Positions 54,119-62,842 of a stretch of 64,000 bases of DNA are shown piece by piece. How positions within the stretch are numbered: the stretch's first letter is position 1; each line of letters begins with the position of its first letter. Both the position numbers and the translations under genes were made by a program. This DNA is from Schistosoma mansoni (lineage: Eukaryota; Platyhelminthes; Trematoda; Strigeidida; Schistosomatidae), in NCBI RefSeq assembly GCF_000237925.1, contig NC_031497.1, forward strand, positions 20,047,828-20,111,827. Direction: 5' to 3'. A model generated the notes under the pieces. It was not told the DNA's origin, searched no databases, and saw only the letters and a program-made list of their open reading frames with translations.

Positions 54119-55185
54119 CAATAATAATAATAATGATAATAATAGTGATAATGCAAATTGTTTTGTTTCTAGCATGAGCGAGAATATAATTGTCAGTTGA
54201 ATGTTTCATTTCATTTATTTGCGAGAGGGGTGTGATACTTCCCAGGTGCCCAAACTGAAGCAGGTGGTTTTCTTAGGGGGCCACGACCCGAGCCTTTGAC
54301 CTAGAGGTCTAACCCACAAGGTAGTGGAGCATCGTGAGGAGATGCAGTTCCATGGTAGCGGGTGACCAATAACTGGTTCATACGCCATTTGTTCCTTCAG
54401 GATATGGAAACCCATGTGCACTATTGGTTTGTAATCAGGGTTTTCCAACTCCCCTAGATGGACTTTCCGTGTCCACCAACCCGGTTAAAGCGCCGGACAT
54501 TCGCTTTTCGTCCTCTCACTTTCGTAAACAACACCACCGCCACGAGAAGGCAGTGAGTAGGACTTCCCTGGCAGAGGCTATATACGCGTGGCCATGTGAG
54601 AGCATTTCGAGAGGGAGAGCGGACTCTCCCCACTCTCGGCCGTACCAGGGCATTTGGGGGCGTTTATCTAGTAATTGAACAATAACCTAATCTTCATCAC
54701 ATATGACGAAGATATCATCCATGTGTCTCTTATACAGAGTTTGACAAATTTCAGAAAACACTTTAGTTACTTAAGCCTTCACAGATTATATCATCAAGAT
54801 CGACTAACAACAGACCGATTTCTGGTTGTGTTCTATTAAGCGTTTCTCATAACTTACAGCCGTATAGCAGGAATATATCTTAGTCCTATGATCCACAATA
54901 TGTAAATTAGCAAGCCTCTGAGCGATATAAATAATGACAAATATGCAAAACGTGTAATTTGTTTACATCTTTATAAAGACTTACTTCAAATAAACATAGG
55001 TGACGGGCTGAAAGTTCCTTTTCTAACCTTTTCATTTCAACAGATCGAAGACTATCAGATCTATCTGCTTGTATATTCCTTAGGGCAGCTGTCTGTTGAG
55101 CATGTTGAAGAGCAGCCCGTTTTTCACGACGACGAGCTGCTTTACTAACTTTTTGTGTCGATGCAAGTTTATCTGAAGGATACAT
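41697..55185 (-). CDS. OTUD6B: OTUD6B-like OTU deubiquitinase (N-terminus incomplete)
   Basis: Exons on the minus strand: about 55172-54985, 47626-47380, 43787-43726, 42478-42369 and 41766-41697 (TGA). All internal junctions are GT-AG and in phase. Exon a encodes a basic helix (VSKAARRREKRAALQHAQ), the conserved pre-OTU region, ending RHLCLFE. Exon b starts the OTU domain with VPSDGDCLY (catalytic Asp and Cys) and ends NDFLPFLFNPDSGEPM. Exon c gives NFEQYCDNIEKTSTWGGQIE. Exon d gives IRALSTMLQLPIEI and IIGEEFSEQP. Exon e gives YHRYAFALGEHYNS with the catalytic His. OTUD6 enzymes are cysteine proteases that remove ubiquitin. The family's N-terminal coiled coil was not found: either another exon exists or translation starts at the ATG at 55185 (about 230 aa). 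Introns are about 7.4, 3.6, 1.2 and 0.6 kb. AATAAA lies about 190 nt past the stop. Confidence 0.9.
41865..42245. mobile_element. RTE-B 3' fragments in inverted arrangement
   Basis: 41865-41930 matches RTE-B on the minus strand (a RKRVLGKDGKSIDG-like segment). From about 41938 the same region and the rest of the ORF C-terminus run on the plus strand (DGESAGEV, LRMPKH, then a LPGWS-like and WLKILNDMAQN-like end at 42240). The two halves meet head to head. Decayed. Confidence 0.6.
42271..42297. repeat. (AT)n microsatellite
   Basis: 27 bp of alternating AT directly after the RTE-B 3' end. Confidence 0.95.
42369..42478 (-). CDS. OTUD6B: OTUD6B exon d
   Basis: 110 nt, acceptor TTTTACAG, donor GTAAGT. 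It encodes IRALSTMLQLPIEILQAEG and GEEFSEQPPITI, the central strands of the OTU fold. Confidence 0.92.
42545..42625 (+). repeat. tRNA-like SINE head (weak)
   Basis: GTCAGTAGTTCAATGCTAAG followed about 45 nt later by CTAGGTTTGAATGCC resembles pol III box A and box B of a tRNA-derived repeat. No folded cloverleaf or hammerhead was recognised. Confidence 0.35.
43060..43260 (+). mobile_element. Degenerate Sm-alpha-like SINE
   Basis: A box-B-like GGTCCAGGGTTCGAACC (43141-43157) is followed by ATGAAGAGCCGTAGTCTAAGGCAAAAAGCTGTATCTAGC. This lines up with the hammerhead region CTGANGAGTCC...AGGACGAAAC...GTC of the related repeat at 24 kb, but every catalytic block has substitutions. Probably inactive. 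Confidence 0.5.
43726..43787 (-). CDS. OTUD6B: OTUD6B exon c
   Basis: 62 nt with the acceptor in a pyrimidine-rich tract ending TTTGAAG and donor GTTAGT. It encodes NFEQYCDNIEKTSTWGGQIE, matching the conserved YCxDIxxTAAWGGQLE box. Confidence 0.9.
44930..45060 (+). ncRNA. Hammerhead ribozyme motif (Sm-alpha-type repeat)
   Basis: CTGACGA (44980-44986) matches the CUGANGA core exactly. Stem II arms are GTCC (44987-44990) and GGAT (44997-45000), closing a TAAATA loop. GAAA follows at 45001-45004. A very short stem III leads to ATC (45010-45012), a valid NUH cleavage triplet. Stem I can form between AGCAG (44975-44979) and CTGCT (45023-45027), the type I topology of schistosome hammerheads. The tRNA-like promoter head is not recognisable upstream, so this may be a fragment. 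Activity is not established; stem III is weak. Confidence 0.65.
45185..45360 (+). mobile_element. tRNA-headed Sm-alpha-like SINE, hammerhead degraded
   Basis: The box-A-like AGTGGCTAAGTGGATAACGC and box-B-like TTGGTTCAAGTCC are about 32 nt apart. Downstream, AACTGGGTCACAAATAGGATAAAACATATATCCTGTA lines up with the hammerhead region (stem II with an AAATA loop, GAAA-like, ATC), but CTGANGA is lost. The trailing TGCTACCCATTACCTAACTCT resembles the sequence 3' of the 45.0-kb motif. Confidence 0.65.
45950..46425 (+). mobile_element. Decayed RTE-B pieces (RT thumb and leader)
   Basis: 45965-46075 on the plus strand encodes a degraded RT segment (VDWFTYLRSFTS, DEVFACVQKV, equivalent to the VDKCTYLGSL...DEISARIQKA region at about 19950-20030). 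46210-46425 carries a degraded block of the leader repeat in the opposite sense (ends GGCCACCACGCCAAGGTATC). Both are old. Confidence 0.5.
46430..47379. other. OTUD6B intron, nothing recognised
   Basis: AT-rich. No coding signal or repeat family recognised. Confidence 0.35.
47380..47626 (-). CDS. OTUD6B: OTUD6B exon b (catalytic Cys)
   Basis: 247 nt. VPSDGDCLYQSIGHQL carries the catalytic Asp/Cys pair of the OTU fold, followed by the helical region to DFLPFLFNPDSGEP. The donor is taken as GTATAG after CCAATGA, which gives the correct phase for exon c. Confidence 0.92.
47957..48305 (-). mobile_element. RTE-B 5' leader fragment
   Basis: The minus strand carries the same ORF1-like frame as 8711-9187 (VLLTVQRCEGNKVLPSGNQ, AAFPQGGVGLEKVDPK), close in sequence, with both ends shorter. 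No RT. It lies in the large OTUD6B intron. Confidence 0.72.
48340..49090. other. OTUD6B intron, nothing recognised
   Basis: Only short frames without motifs. A short (TA)n tract lies near 49094-49110. Confidence 0.35.
49110..49590 (+). mobile_element. SINE-A copy 3
   Basis: Matches the 8.1-kb copy from the tRNA-like head (TACGGCCGAGAGTGG) to the region before the tail. It contains a short internal tandem duplication (AAGGCTCCGGGTGTGGCCTCCT repeated at about 49477-49520). The hairpin is deleted, and the tail is partly replaced by a (TA)n tract at 49617-49638. Confidence 0.78.
49660..49800 (+). mobile_element. SINE-A copy 4 (3' end only)
   Basis: Begins GACCTGCTTCAGTTTGGGCACC and contains the perfect 10-bp hairpin (ACACAAATC and GATTTGTGT arms) and the complete shared tail (GCGCATATGTATCTGGTGC, then TAAATAAAAATAATAAAT). 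It lies directly after copy 3; a 24-bp unit, ATAATATTGAAAGACCTGCTTC, is duplicated at the join. Confidence 0.78.
49801..50690 (-). mobile_element. Penelope-like element 3' part (GIY-YIG endonuclease)
   Basis: On the minus strand, 50199-49850 encodes a GIY-YIG-type domain: CLDTYIGKGNRTMQSKIMEN, then PRWLQNQF, and the terminal helix CEASILRFIEALAIREFKP. Upstream (50330-50200) is degraded sequence of the preceding linker (LIVIEKIKPMI). Sequence to 50690 is probably more of the same element, but the RT palm was not recognised. The arrangement fits the C-terminus of Penelope-like element proteins. 3' part only. Confidence 0.65.
50700..54070 (-). mobile_element. RTE-A non-LTR retrotransposon, best preserved copy
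   Basis: Read from 54070 to 50700 on the minus strand. The coding part begins at the ATG at 53944. 53944-52949 is the AP endonuclease (MASFNVRTL, CLSETRIQD, VVLAGDLNAQVG, WTQIDHIAIS, ESDHALV). A single in-frame TAG (about 52952) separates it from 52942-52421, the linker. A small deletion after LQLLKR shifts frame into 52383-50908, the RT: NYRGISLLP, FRSGRGCIDHI, VVFLDIRAAFDSLDR, SSGVRQGCPISPFLFNFAIDD, YADD at 51750-51739, LRRIADIQWQHHVSNAEVR. The 3' UTR ends in the tail shared with SINE-A (50765-50722), then (TAAA)n. One stop and one small deletion in about 3 kb point to recent insertion. It lies in OTUD6B's largest intron, in the same orientation as the gene. Confidence 0.92.
54078..54154. 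repeat. (TAA)n microsatellite, slightly interrupted
   Basis: AAT trinucleotide tract with a few interruptions (GACA, GATAAT, AGTGATAAT), placed exactly between the 5' end of RTE-A and the SINE-A copy. A Leu/Ile-rich frame through it on the minus strand is an artefact of the repeat. Confidence 0.95.
54195..54665 (-). mobile_element. SINE-A copy 5 (3' tail missing)
   Basis: The minus strand matches SINE-A from the tRNA-like head (GTACGGCCGAGAGTGGGG at about 54645) to the GCTTCAGTTTGGGCACCTGG block. It then ends CACACCCCTCTCGC without the hairpin or the shared tail. Close to the 49.1-kb copy. Confidence 0.78.
54985..55172 (-). CDS. OTUD6B: OTUD6B exon a (pre-OTU basic helix)
   Basis: Donor GTAAGTC after TTTGAA. 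The upstream limit is either an acceptor at CCTTCAG (exon starting 55172) or the ATG at 55185 in the same frame. It encodes KVSKAARRREKRAALQ and MKRLEKELSARHL, matching the SKAQKRREKKAAL and LAARQLE regions of OTUD6B. Confidence 0.82.
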
Positions 55186-56090
55186 CAGAGTATTTTCCAG
55201 ATGTTACCCTGAGTGCAAGTATTATCCATATTCTCCAAAGATATCTTTTTCCTCACTGAACACAAGGGACAGAATTCTTCGCAAACAGCTTCAACTTAAC
55301 AAACAGACTTGAATAGCTCCACGTTTTGTAATTTGAAAATCAATCTAGATGATAACTAAAATAACACACAAGCCAAAGTTAAGAATGTTTCTGAGAAAAG
55401 AATTAAAAAATGTATTAAGGTATGAATATGTCTGTGATAGTTATATGAAGCAAACGGCAGAAACAACAAACGTTCATGGAAGATTTCTTTAATTGAAGAC
55501 ATATTTGAGTTAGAATAATAAAATGGTGAATGAAAGTGATAAAAACACATCATTTCACAGCTCAAAATAACATAACAGCAACAAAAAGCGTAAATAATAA
55601 GAAATGTCGATGTTTACACCTTACGTCGATAATTTGGGGGAAATTAACAGAAAAGCCTACGTAACGCAGCCATTTGAATTTACCGCTTACTGTCACATAT
55701 ATTATCCATATATCTACAAAAACAACGTTTTGTTTGAAAACAGTCTGAAAACAATAATTTTTATATATTTGAAATTTCCTAAAGTCCAAACATCAGGGTT
55801 TTTTATTTGCTTGTTGGCATTGTTCATGTATGCTTGTTGACAATCAAAAATAACTTGCTCCTTGAAGGTAAGCTGCATAATCTCTTCGTTCTCACTTACT
55901 ATTAACAAATACCTTCCTTGTCCCATAAGATTAATTTAGTAGAAATACACGAGAAAGTTCGTAAACCTAGGGCAACAGTGAAGTTGTCAATCTACCTTGA
56001 ATGTCATATGTCGACATATAACGGGAAGTTGAGTAAGATACGAGCGATATTCTCGTAAAAAAAAACTTGCTTTTATCTTGATAACTTTCC
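55186..56090. other. Flank of OTUD6B exon a, no exon identified
   Basis: Searched on the minus strand for the missing N-terminal coiled-coil exon of OTUD6B without success. Overlapping frames on both strands at 55604-55926 show no known domain. TATA-like and AT-rich throughout. Confidence 0.35.
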
Positions 56091-56099
56091 AACGAATGC

Positions 56100-56420
56100 A
56101 CGGTCGGTTCCTTGAAAATTGTTCGAGTAAGTTATATGAGAAAAAGCATCTGGCACTACGTTCTCCCCAGAAATATGTTGTATATCTGAAGTAAACTGCG
56201 AAATCTAGACCACTTTTCGAGGCTCTCTAGGTGAGTACGTGTCTAAAGACGAGCTTAGAGAGAAGGTGGGGTCTCGTGGTTAGTGAAAAAAGGCCATTCT
56301 CGACCTTTCAGGTTGTTGAAAGTGTCGTATAGCACAAAACACCACTGAAGTTCCTTGGCGAATGTGCTATACCTCGATTCAGTGTCTTGCAACAGTCCCG
56401 AGAAGAATGACGAAGGTTAC
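56100..56420 (-). mobile_element. Gypsy RNase H debris
   Basis: On the minus strand, 56420-56100 encodes a degraded RNase H region (LGTVARH, CAIRHFQQ, then DTYSPREPRKVV and ISQFTSDIQHISGEN). It has the same domain order as the RNase H of the 31-33 kb gypsy element. Stops and frameshifts. Confidence 0.6.
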
Positions 56421-56519
56421 CAGCTGTTGTTTACACAATGTTGTAACACTCCTATGATTACTGAGCCATACGCGTTGTAGCGGTGAATAACTCCCCAAAA
56501 ACAATAGCTCTGTAAGTGT

Positions 56520-57190
56520 TCGACATTGAATGCCGACCACATTAGTTTTAATGGACTCACCTAGCTGAAGGCGCTCAGTCATGCATTCGCACCACATCAC
56601 GAGTTGGAGCGCCGTACTCAACTTTTCTTGGGATCACAAGCCAGATTAGATCAGTCACTTTCTCGATATGTTGGTAACCCATCAAATATATCTTCCAACG
56701 TCCTCGTTTCTGACTTTTAATTCCACTGGTTGGGCGCGATTTATATTAGAAGGTGTTACTAGTAAAGTGTTGTCAAACTACGATACCTGTGACATCTTCA
56801 GCGTCTACTGCGACAGTAATGGGTGCATTGGTGTCTTGGTATGCGAGTATAATCGCTTTTGCGATAGTTTTCCTAACTGTAAAGAATGCTTGTTGCGTTT
56901 TGTCGACCGAAACAACTTAGAGGAAACAGGGATATTTCAAGAACCCTATAGACGTTGGGGATATTCATGGATTAAAAATACTTTTCTCTGTATCTTCTCT
57001 TTAATTGAAATATTCAGATTCAGTCAAACTAGGATTCAGGAATGAAGGAGTTGGTAAATACACTAATAAGTATATGATCTAAGCTCCATTGTTCCTGCGA
57101 GGGATGGATAGTACCGTGTACTCAGTGGTGACCTGATGTGAATGTTTGACCGATCGCCTTCAGCTAGGACATCCTCAATGAAACTAGAGA
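56520..57190. repeat. Gypsy-associated repeat, copies 3 and 4
   Basis: 56540-56790 (plus) and 57085-57190 (minus) contain diverged versions of the 30575-30800 block (CTAGCTGAAGGCGCTCAGTC; GATCGCCTTCAGCTAGGACA). They face each other across about 300 bp of unassigned sequence. Confidence 0.5.
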
Positions 57191-57639
57191 GGTTTCCATC
57201 AATGTTGAAGACTTACAGAACTATTATTTTACGGATTCATTTTCCGCTACTGCCGAAATAAATAAGGCATTCGTGTCGCATATGTTTTATGGCCGATTAA
57301 TAACAGATTAAATAATGCTATCTGACTAAGTGATGTTCGTGCATTCATTTACGTTATTCAGAATAGGCTTACACACGCACTACAACTTACCAAATGAGAA
57401 CTGACATTGGTCCCTCTAGATATATATAATTCTGAACAAGGGCAGTGATTTCGTACTTGTTATGATTATCGATGCTTTTGTGTATTTGTTACATCAAAAA
57501 GCATTCTTGTTCTACTTCAACTTGAATTATTTCGGTTAGTTTTTGAAATTTTGTTCAAAACTTTGTCTCGTGGTACCTTCTTTCTCATTTACTCTGACAC
57601 ATGTTTCTGCTGTGATCATATTGTGTTTTAAACCCTAAT

Positions 57640-60600
57640 CTGATTACAATGGTTGGCAGTACTTACAAGTGTGGACGGCCAAATTGTTTATTCCTCGTGG
57701 ATGAAGGGATGCAATGTGATGAATGTAAAAAGTGGTTCCACAAGATGTGTACCCGTCTTAGTCCCGCTGCATACAAAAGATGATCTAAGCCTAAATCGCA
57801 TTGGCTTTGCATGTTCAGCTGCACAAATAGGACGATATTGATCCAGGAGGCTATGAGCCTATTAGCTCTGGACTCTAAAAAGAACGATAGTGGTTGCGCT
57901 GGTAACACAAGTACTGACAGTGAAGACTGTGTCATTGTTGTACGTGCTGTAACAAAACGCGTTAAACAACCTAGTAGTCACGACAATTTTGACATTCGAG
58001 TGAGACCGGATATGTCTCTTGAAGATAGAATAACAAGGAACACGGCACTAGCTGAACTAGAAACCTGTCTACAAAACGGTGAGAATAATTTCCGATTGGT
58101 GGGTTTTTGAATAGTCAGGTCTTCTAAGTGAATGCTACCAAGACCTGTGTGGATAGGTCGTTCTCCCTGGGGGTTTTATATGCCAACGCTCGTAGTCTAA
58201 GACATAAATTCTATGAACTAGGAGCATTAGTGGACAAATTAAGGCCACTCATTGTAGCTGTGACGGAAACATGGTTAGTCCTTGACTTCAACATCACCTC
58301 AAAATTATCCGGATACCACTTCTTCGGAGGTGAGAGACATAGATGAAGGATAGAAGGTGGCGTTCTTCTATACATATTCTATAATATAAATATCCGCTCC
58401 TCTGTTTGCGAATCCCATGATAGTGGGACTTGTGAAGTCATCAGCTGTGGGCTCACTGTCAGATGTTGTATAATTCTACTTGGTGTCATATACTTCAGCC
58501 CAATCTGCTTAACTTATGACTTTATTTTAGAGCACATTCAGCTACGGAGTGCAAATAACAGATGCTTGATATTGGGAGACTTCAATGCACCTGAAATTAT
58601 TTGGACTGAGATGACCATGACAGGATCTATAAACTCCTTTGATAGTAGGTTTCTGGTAACAGTAATGGAACATGCATTAAACAGCATTTATACAAACCTA
58701 CACGTTTTGGTGTAAACCAAGGTTCTCTGTTGGACTTGGTAATCACTCATGTGACCGAGAATATTGCCAACCTAAATATTCTTCCCCGTTAGTAAATAGC
58801 GATCACGCTGACACGATATACGATCGGGTTAAGCTTCGCCCAAACATATGGAGAGCTAACATATCGGCCATTCAAGTGTGTGTTGCTAAGACAGATTGGT
58901 CAGTAGATACTAGCACATCAGTTGAAGAAGCATTGTCTATATTTAAAGGCAAGCTTATTTTAGTCATGTCCTCGTTCATACCTTACTTGGTACCACGTAG
59001 ACCGAATTATAGTCCACCATGGGTAAATAAACAAGTCAAGAAACTTCTTAGACGTAGGAAAAAGCACTGGAATATGTTCATCTCTACTGGTTTAGAACAG
59101 TACAGATCCAGTTATTGTAAGATTAGGAATATTTGTAAGGCGTTGACTAGTAAGACTAGACGGTCATATGAAAAAAAAATTGGTTAGGGATTGTAAATAT
59201 ATTCCAAAACAGTTGTTCTCATATATAAAGAGGCGAACTCAGAGAAGTGATGGAATCCCATCACTTTTTGTACGAGAAAATTTGTTAATATTGGAAAGAA
59301 ATGACATCAAAAAAGCTTAAGCTTTATCGGAATATTTCAGTAAAGATTTTTCCTATCAGTAATGAGGAATGACCAACTATTCATTGCAATTGTGGCGGTT
59401 TGTTGATCCTGTCGTTATTGAGAAAGATACTGTCTTAAGACTACTTCAGCATCTCAAACCTGATAAGTCCAGTGGTCCTGATGATATTCATCCTAGGATT
59501 ATGAAAGCCCTATCACATGTAATTGCTGAACCTTTAGCTATAATGTTTGATATGTCCCTGCGAGTAGAGATTTAGTTAATAACTATTAACCCGTTAGCCT
59601 AACTGGTGCAGTTGTAAAACTGATGGAAAAAATTAATCGGATGGCTGTTATTAACTATATGGAGGGACATGATCTTTTATCCAGGGAACAATATGGTTTT
59701 CGGAAAGGCCTATCTTGTTTGACAAATCTTCTCATTGCAAGAGAAGATTGGACTGAGGCAAAAGATCGAAATGTTCCTGTAGATGTGATTTTCATAGATC
59801 TCAGTAAAGCCTTTGATAATGTTTTTCATTCTAGTCTTAAATCAAAACTGGAAAGTTTTGACGTTTATTATACAGTCATAGATTGGATAAGTGACTTCCT
59901 ACATGACGGGAGACAAAGGGTAAGATTAAATGGAGCTCTCTCATCGTCGGAACCTGTAAAAAGTATAGTTCCCCAAGGCACAATCCTAGGTCTTCTTCTC
60001 TTTTTACTTTATGTAAATGAATTGCCAACTGTAGCTAAGTCATCCGTCCTACTCTTCGCCGACGACAAAGATTTGGAGACCCATATACAGCATGTCAGAT
60101 AGAATAGCATTACAGGATGAAATCAGCTCATTAGTGGCATAGATGAACAGGTGGTCACTAGAAGTGAATCCTAACAAAAGTGTGGTGATGCAATTAAATA
60201 ACTACGACGACTCGTATTACTACACAATATGTGGATTTGTGTTACCCAAAGTAAGAAACAATTAGGATTTAGAAGTCATACTAAGCAATGATCTCAAAGC
60301 AGCCAGCCACTGTAGGGCTGCTGATGCAAAAGGCTATAGGTTATTATGGTCTATTCGTAGATCTTTCCAGTATTTGGATGAGGAAATGTTTAGATTATTA
60401 TACCCGACTTTCGTACGACCACATTTGGAATATGGGATTCAAACAGCGAGTCCTTGTTTCAAATATGAGGCGGATATGCTGGAAAGAGTCAGATGCCGAG
60501 GGGCTAAATTGGTAAAAGATCTATCTGGCCTATCTTATGAAGACAGACTGAGACACTTCAACTCATTTCCATTATCTTACCGTAGAATACGGGGCGATCT

Positions 60601-61050
60601 AATACTGGCTTATCATATCCTGAACGATGACCTTTGTACTAATATATCTGTAATATTCAGAAGTATTCGAATTATAGTATAAACTAGTAATCCCAGCAAT
60701 AATGAAATTTAATCAAGAAGGATTAGATGAGCACTTACGAATGTACTGTATTTGGAATTCAAAATGGAAGCAGTCAACAATAAAAAGAAAGCATTGATTC
60801 ATTCAAACATCACAAGGCCCTATCTTTTCCCTTCGTCTAGGATTGATCGTTTGAGAGGACATTCGAAGGAAGTCCAAAAACCGAGATCAAATCGTCTACG
60901 TCTGGAGTTTCGCTACTCGCACTGAGTAGTGAGGTACTAGAATTCTCTACCAGAACATGCAATATCAGCACCTTCTGTTGATCTATCCAAAACGAGATTG
61001 GACCTCCACAGTGTAACAAACTGCAAGGATTAATATAGGTCAATAGACCT
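57640..61050 (+). mobile_element. CR1-like LINE with PHD finger in ORF1, near full length, decayed
   Basis: ORF1 starts at the ATG at 57649: KCGRPNCLFLVDEGMQCDECKK and WFHKMCTRLSP, then HWLCMFSC, a PHD-type zinc finger (C8, C13, C23, C26, H31, C34 and a distal Cys pair) interrupted by a stop. ORF1 continues to about 58110. ORF2 begins near 58128: endonuclease LGVLYANARSLRHKFYEL, VTETWL, ILGDFNAPEIIW. The linker is at 58876-59187. RT follows: DKSSGPDDIHPRIMK (59455-59500), EQYGFRKGLSCLTNLL, FIDLSKAFDNVFH, VPQGTILGLLLF, and LFADD followed by K instead of the usual small residue. The C-terminal part is 60374-60682 and ends near 61030 (SLPEHAISAPSVDLSKTR). It has at least six breaks and the palm-thumb junction is deleted. 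PHD fingers in ORF1 are known from CR1-like LINEs. Confidence 0.85.
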
Positions 61051-61291
61051 ATCCTTAATACTGAAGACTGAATCCAATACTGAACATTCATGCCCAAAAA
61101 TTCTTTTGTCGGCTTTAAAATTCGAAGGAAAGATTACAGAAATCTCGCTTCTTAGTGGATAAAATACTTTCTTTCTATACATTTAACTTTTATGTGATGC
61201 AGAATTTGAGGCTTGAATGGTCAGAAGCGGGCCACATCTAACGTACGGTACTGTGAGGCTGTATACTACGGCTGACATTTCACTTAGACCG

Positions 61292-62842
61292 ATGTCTTCA
61301 GCATCCTCTAGTAAAGCAAAGCCTCAAACAGAAGAGGAGGTAGTGGAAGGTTTTAATCGTTTACGTTACGAACAGCGTTCTATCGGGAGCAAAATTAATG
61401 ATCTAGAACTTGATCAGAGGGAACACAAGTGAGTTCTTGTAAAGATATTTACATTTCCTACTTTATGGATAACGTGGTGCAAGACAGACGATCATTAGGT
61501 CAAATAAAGCACCGCAGCGGGTGTTTCGGACTAGTTTCATCACGGACCGCAGTTTTTTTCGTTGTGTTGGGTAATGAGACTGAATAATACTTGCGTATTC
61601 GGATGGGAATGTAACTTTTCGTACGCATTTTTACATTTAAACCCTTTACAGTGCATTCGATCCATTATGCCAAAAGTTCCGAGGTGTTAATGGTCCTAGC
61701 TAAATTATAATTTCTCATTGACTTACGTTTTGGTCCTTTGAATAGATAATTCATAAAAATAATGGAGGTTTAGTGTTTTCTGAACATTGATATTCGCTTT
61801 ACTTGCTGCCAACTTCGCATTAAAGTTGACTTTGGGTTCGTGTCCCGTAATCCCGATATTATCTCCGTCATAATACCTGTTGCAATTCTTAGGGTTTTTT
61901 TATGGACGATTTAAAAAAGATATTGCGATCTTCAGTGTCGTCATAGTTTGGAAAAAACATTGACTTTGTCATTAAGCTCCAGCTGAGACTCTTGGTGTTC
62001 GATGAATCCTAACTCTTCTCGTCTAATGGGCGATATTCGTCTTTGTTATGGAACTATTTTTATATTGTTGCTTCAACTAATACTAAAATAATCGTTTAAA
62101 TCTCGTTTGGTCCACATTGATAGTACGTTAGTATATTGTCATCTGGTTTTCTCCTAGTGTAAGATTTTCTGGATTTACTCAGGTGAAAGTTGTCACTCTG
62201 TACGACACCGAGATCGCTCATCGAATCGTTAATTGGTTTACAATAAACATCTGTTCAGATTATGAACTGACTTAGCACATAGAAACGATCCTATTTTGAC
62301 AATTTTTGTCCCGTCTTATATTCATGTCATAATATTCCTGGAAAGTATGGTTACCGAACTAGAGTTTTATTGTATTGTATCGTATAATTATACTTGTGTC
62401 ATATTGTTCTGTAGATTAACCACATGAACTTCGGGTTTTGCTAATGCTTACCACTCTTTTCTTGGTAAATATGTGTCCGGTTTTAATACATTTACGTTTT
62501 TAAATTTTTTAAAGTATGGTCATTAAAGTGTTACAGTCAGTGGAGCCTACTCGTAAATGCATGCGAATGATAGACAATGTGTTAATTGAACGCCAAGTCA
62601 AGGACATCCTTCCAGCTCTCGAAGATAGTGTAAAAAAAGTAAGTCTGATTTTTTAAAATACATACCTCTAGATGTCTGAATGTATTGAAACATTATCAAA
62701 GCAGTTTGAAGAAAAAGGTCGAGAACTCCAAAGATACAAAGCTGAGCATAAAATAAGGATTGCTGGCGAAAAAGAGTCTACCGGTTCAGAGAAAAAGGAT
62801 GATGTATCTTCTTCATCAACTTCGGGAGTGTTAGTATCCTGA
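61292..62842 (+). CDS. PFDN2: Prefoldin subunit 2, three exons
   Basis: Exons 61292-61428, 62515-62638 and 62672-62842 (TGA), all GT-AG and in phase, give 143 aa. Introns are 1086 nt and only 33 nt (GTAAGT ... CTCTAG). Prefoldin 2 is a beta-type subunit of the hexameric prefoldin chaperone, which hands unfolded actin and tubulin to the CCT chaperonin in the cytosol (family knowledge). Visible family features: VVEGFNRLRYEQRSIGSKI in the N-terminal coiled-coil helix; EPTRKCMRMIDNVLIERQVK in the beta-hairpin core; the C-terminal helix IETLSKQFEEKGRELQRYK; and the C-terminal GVLVS, shared with animal PFDN2. An in-frame ATG at 61217 would add 25 residues that do not look like the family. The start at 61292 fits the usual length better. 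Confidence 0.93.

Noticed and set aside
53919-54209. Leu/Ile-rich frames on the minus strand
   Set aside because: Produced by the (TAA)n microsatellite.
61217-61291. Upstream ATG of PFDN2 as the start
   Set aside because: In frame, but the 25 added residues do not resemble the family N-terminus, and the length from 61292 fits better; not excluded.
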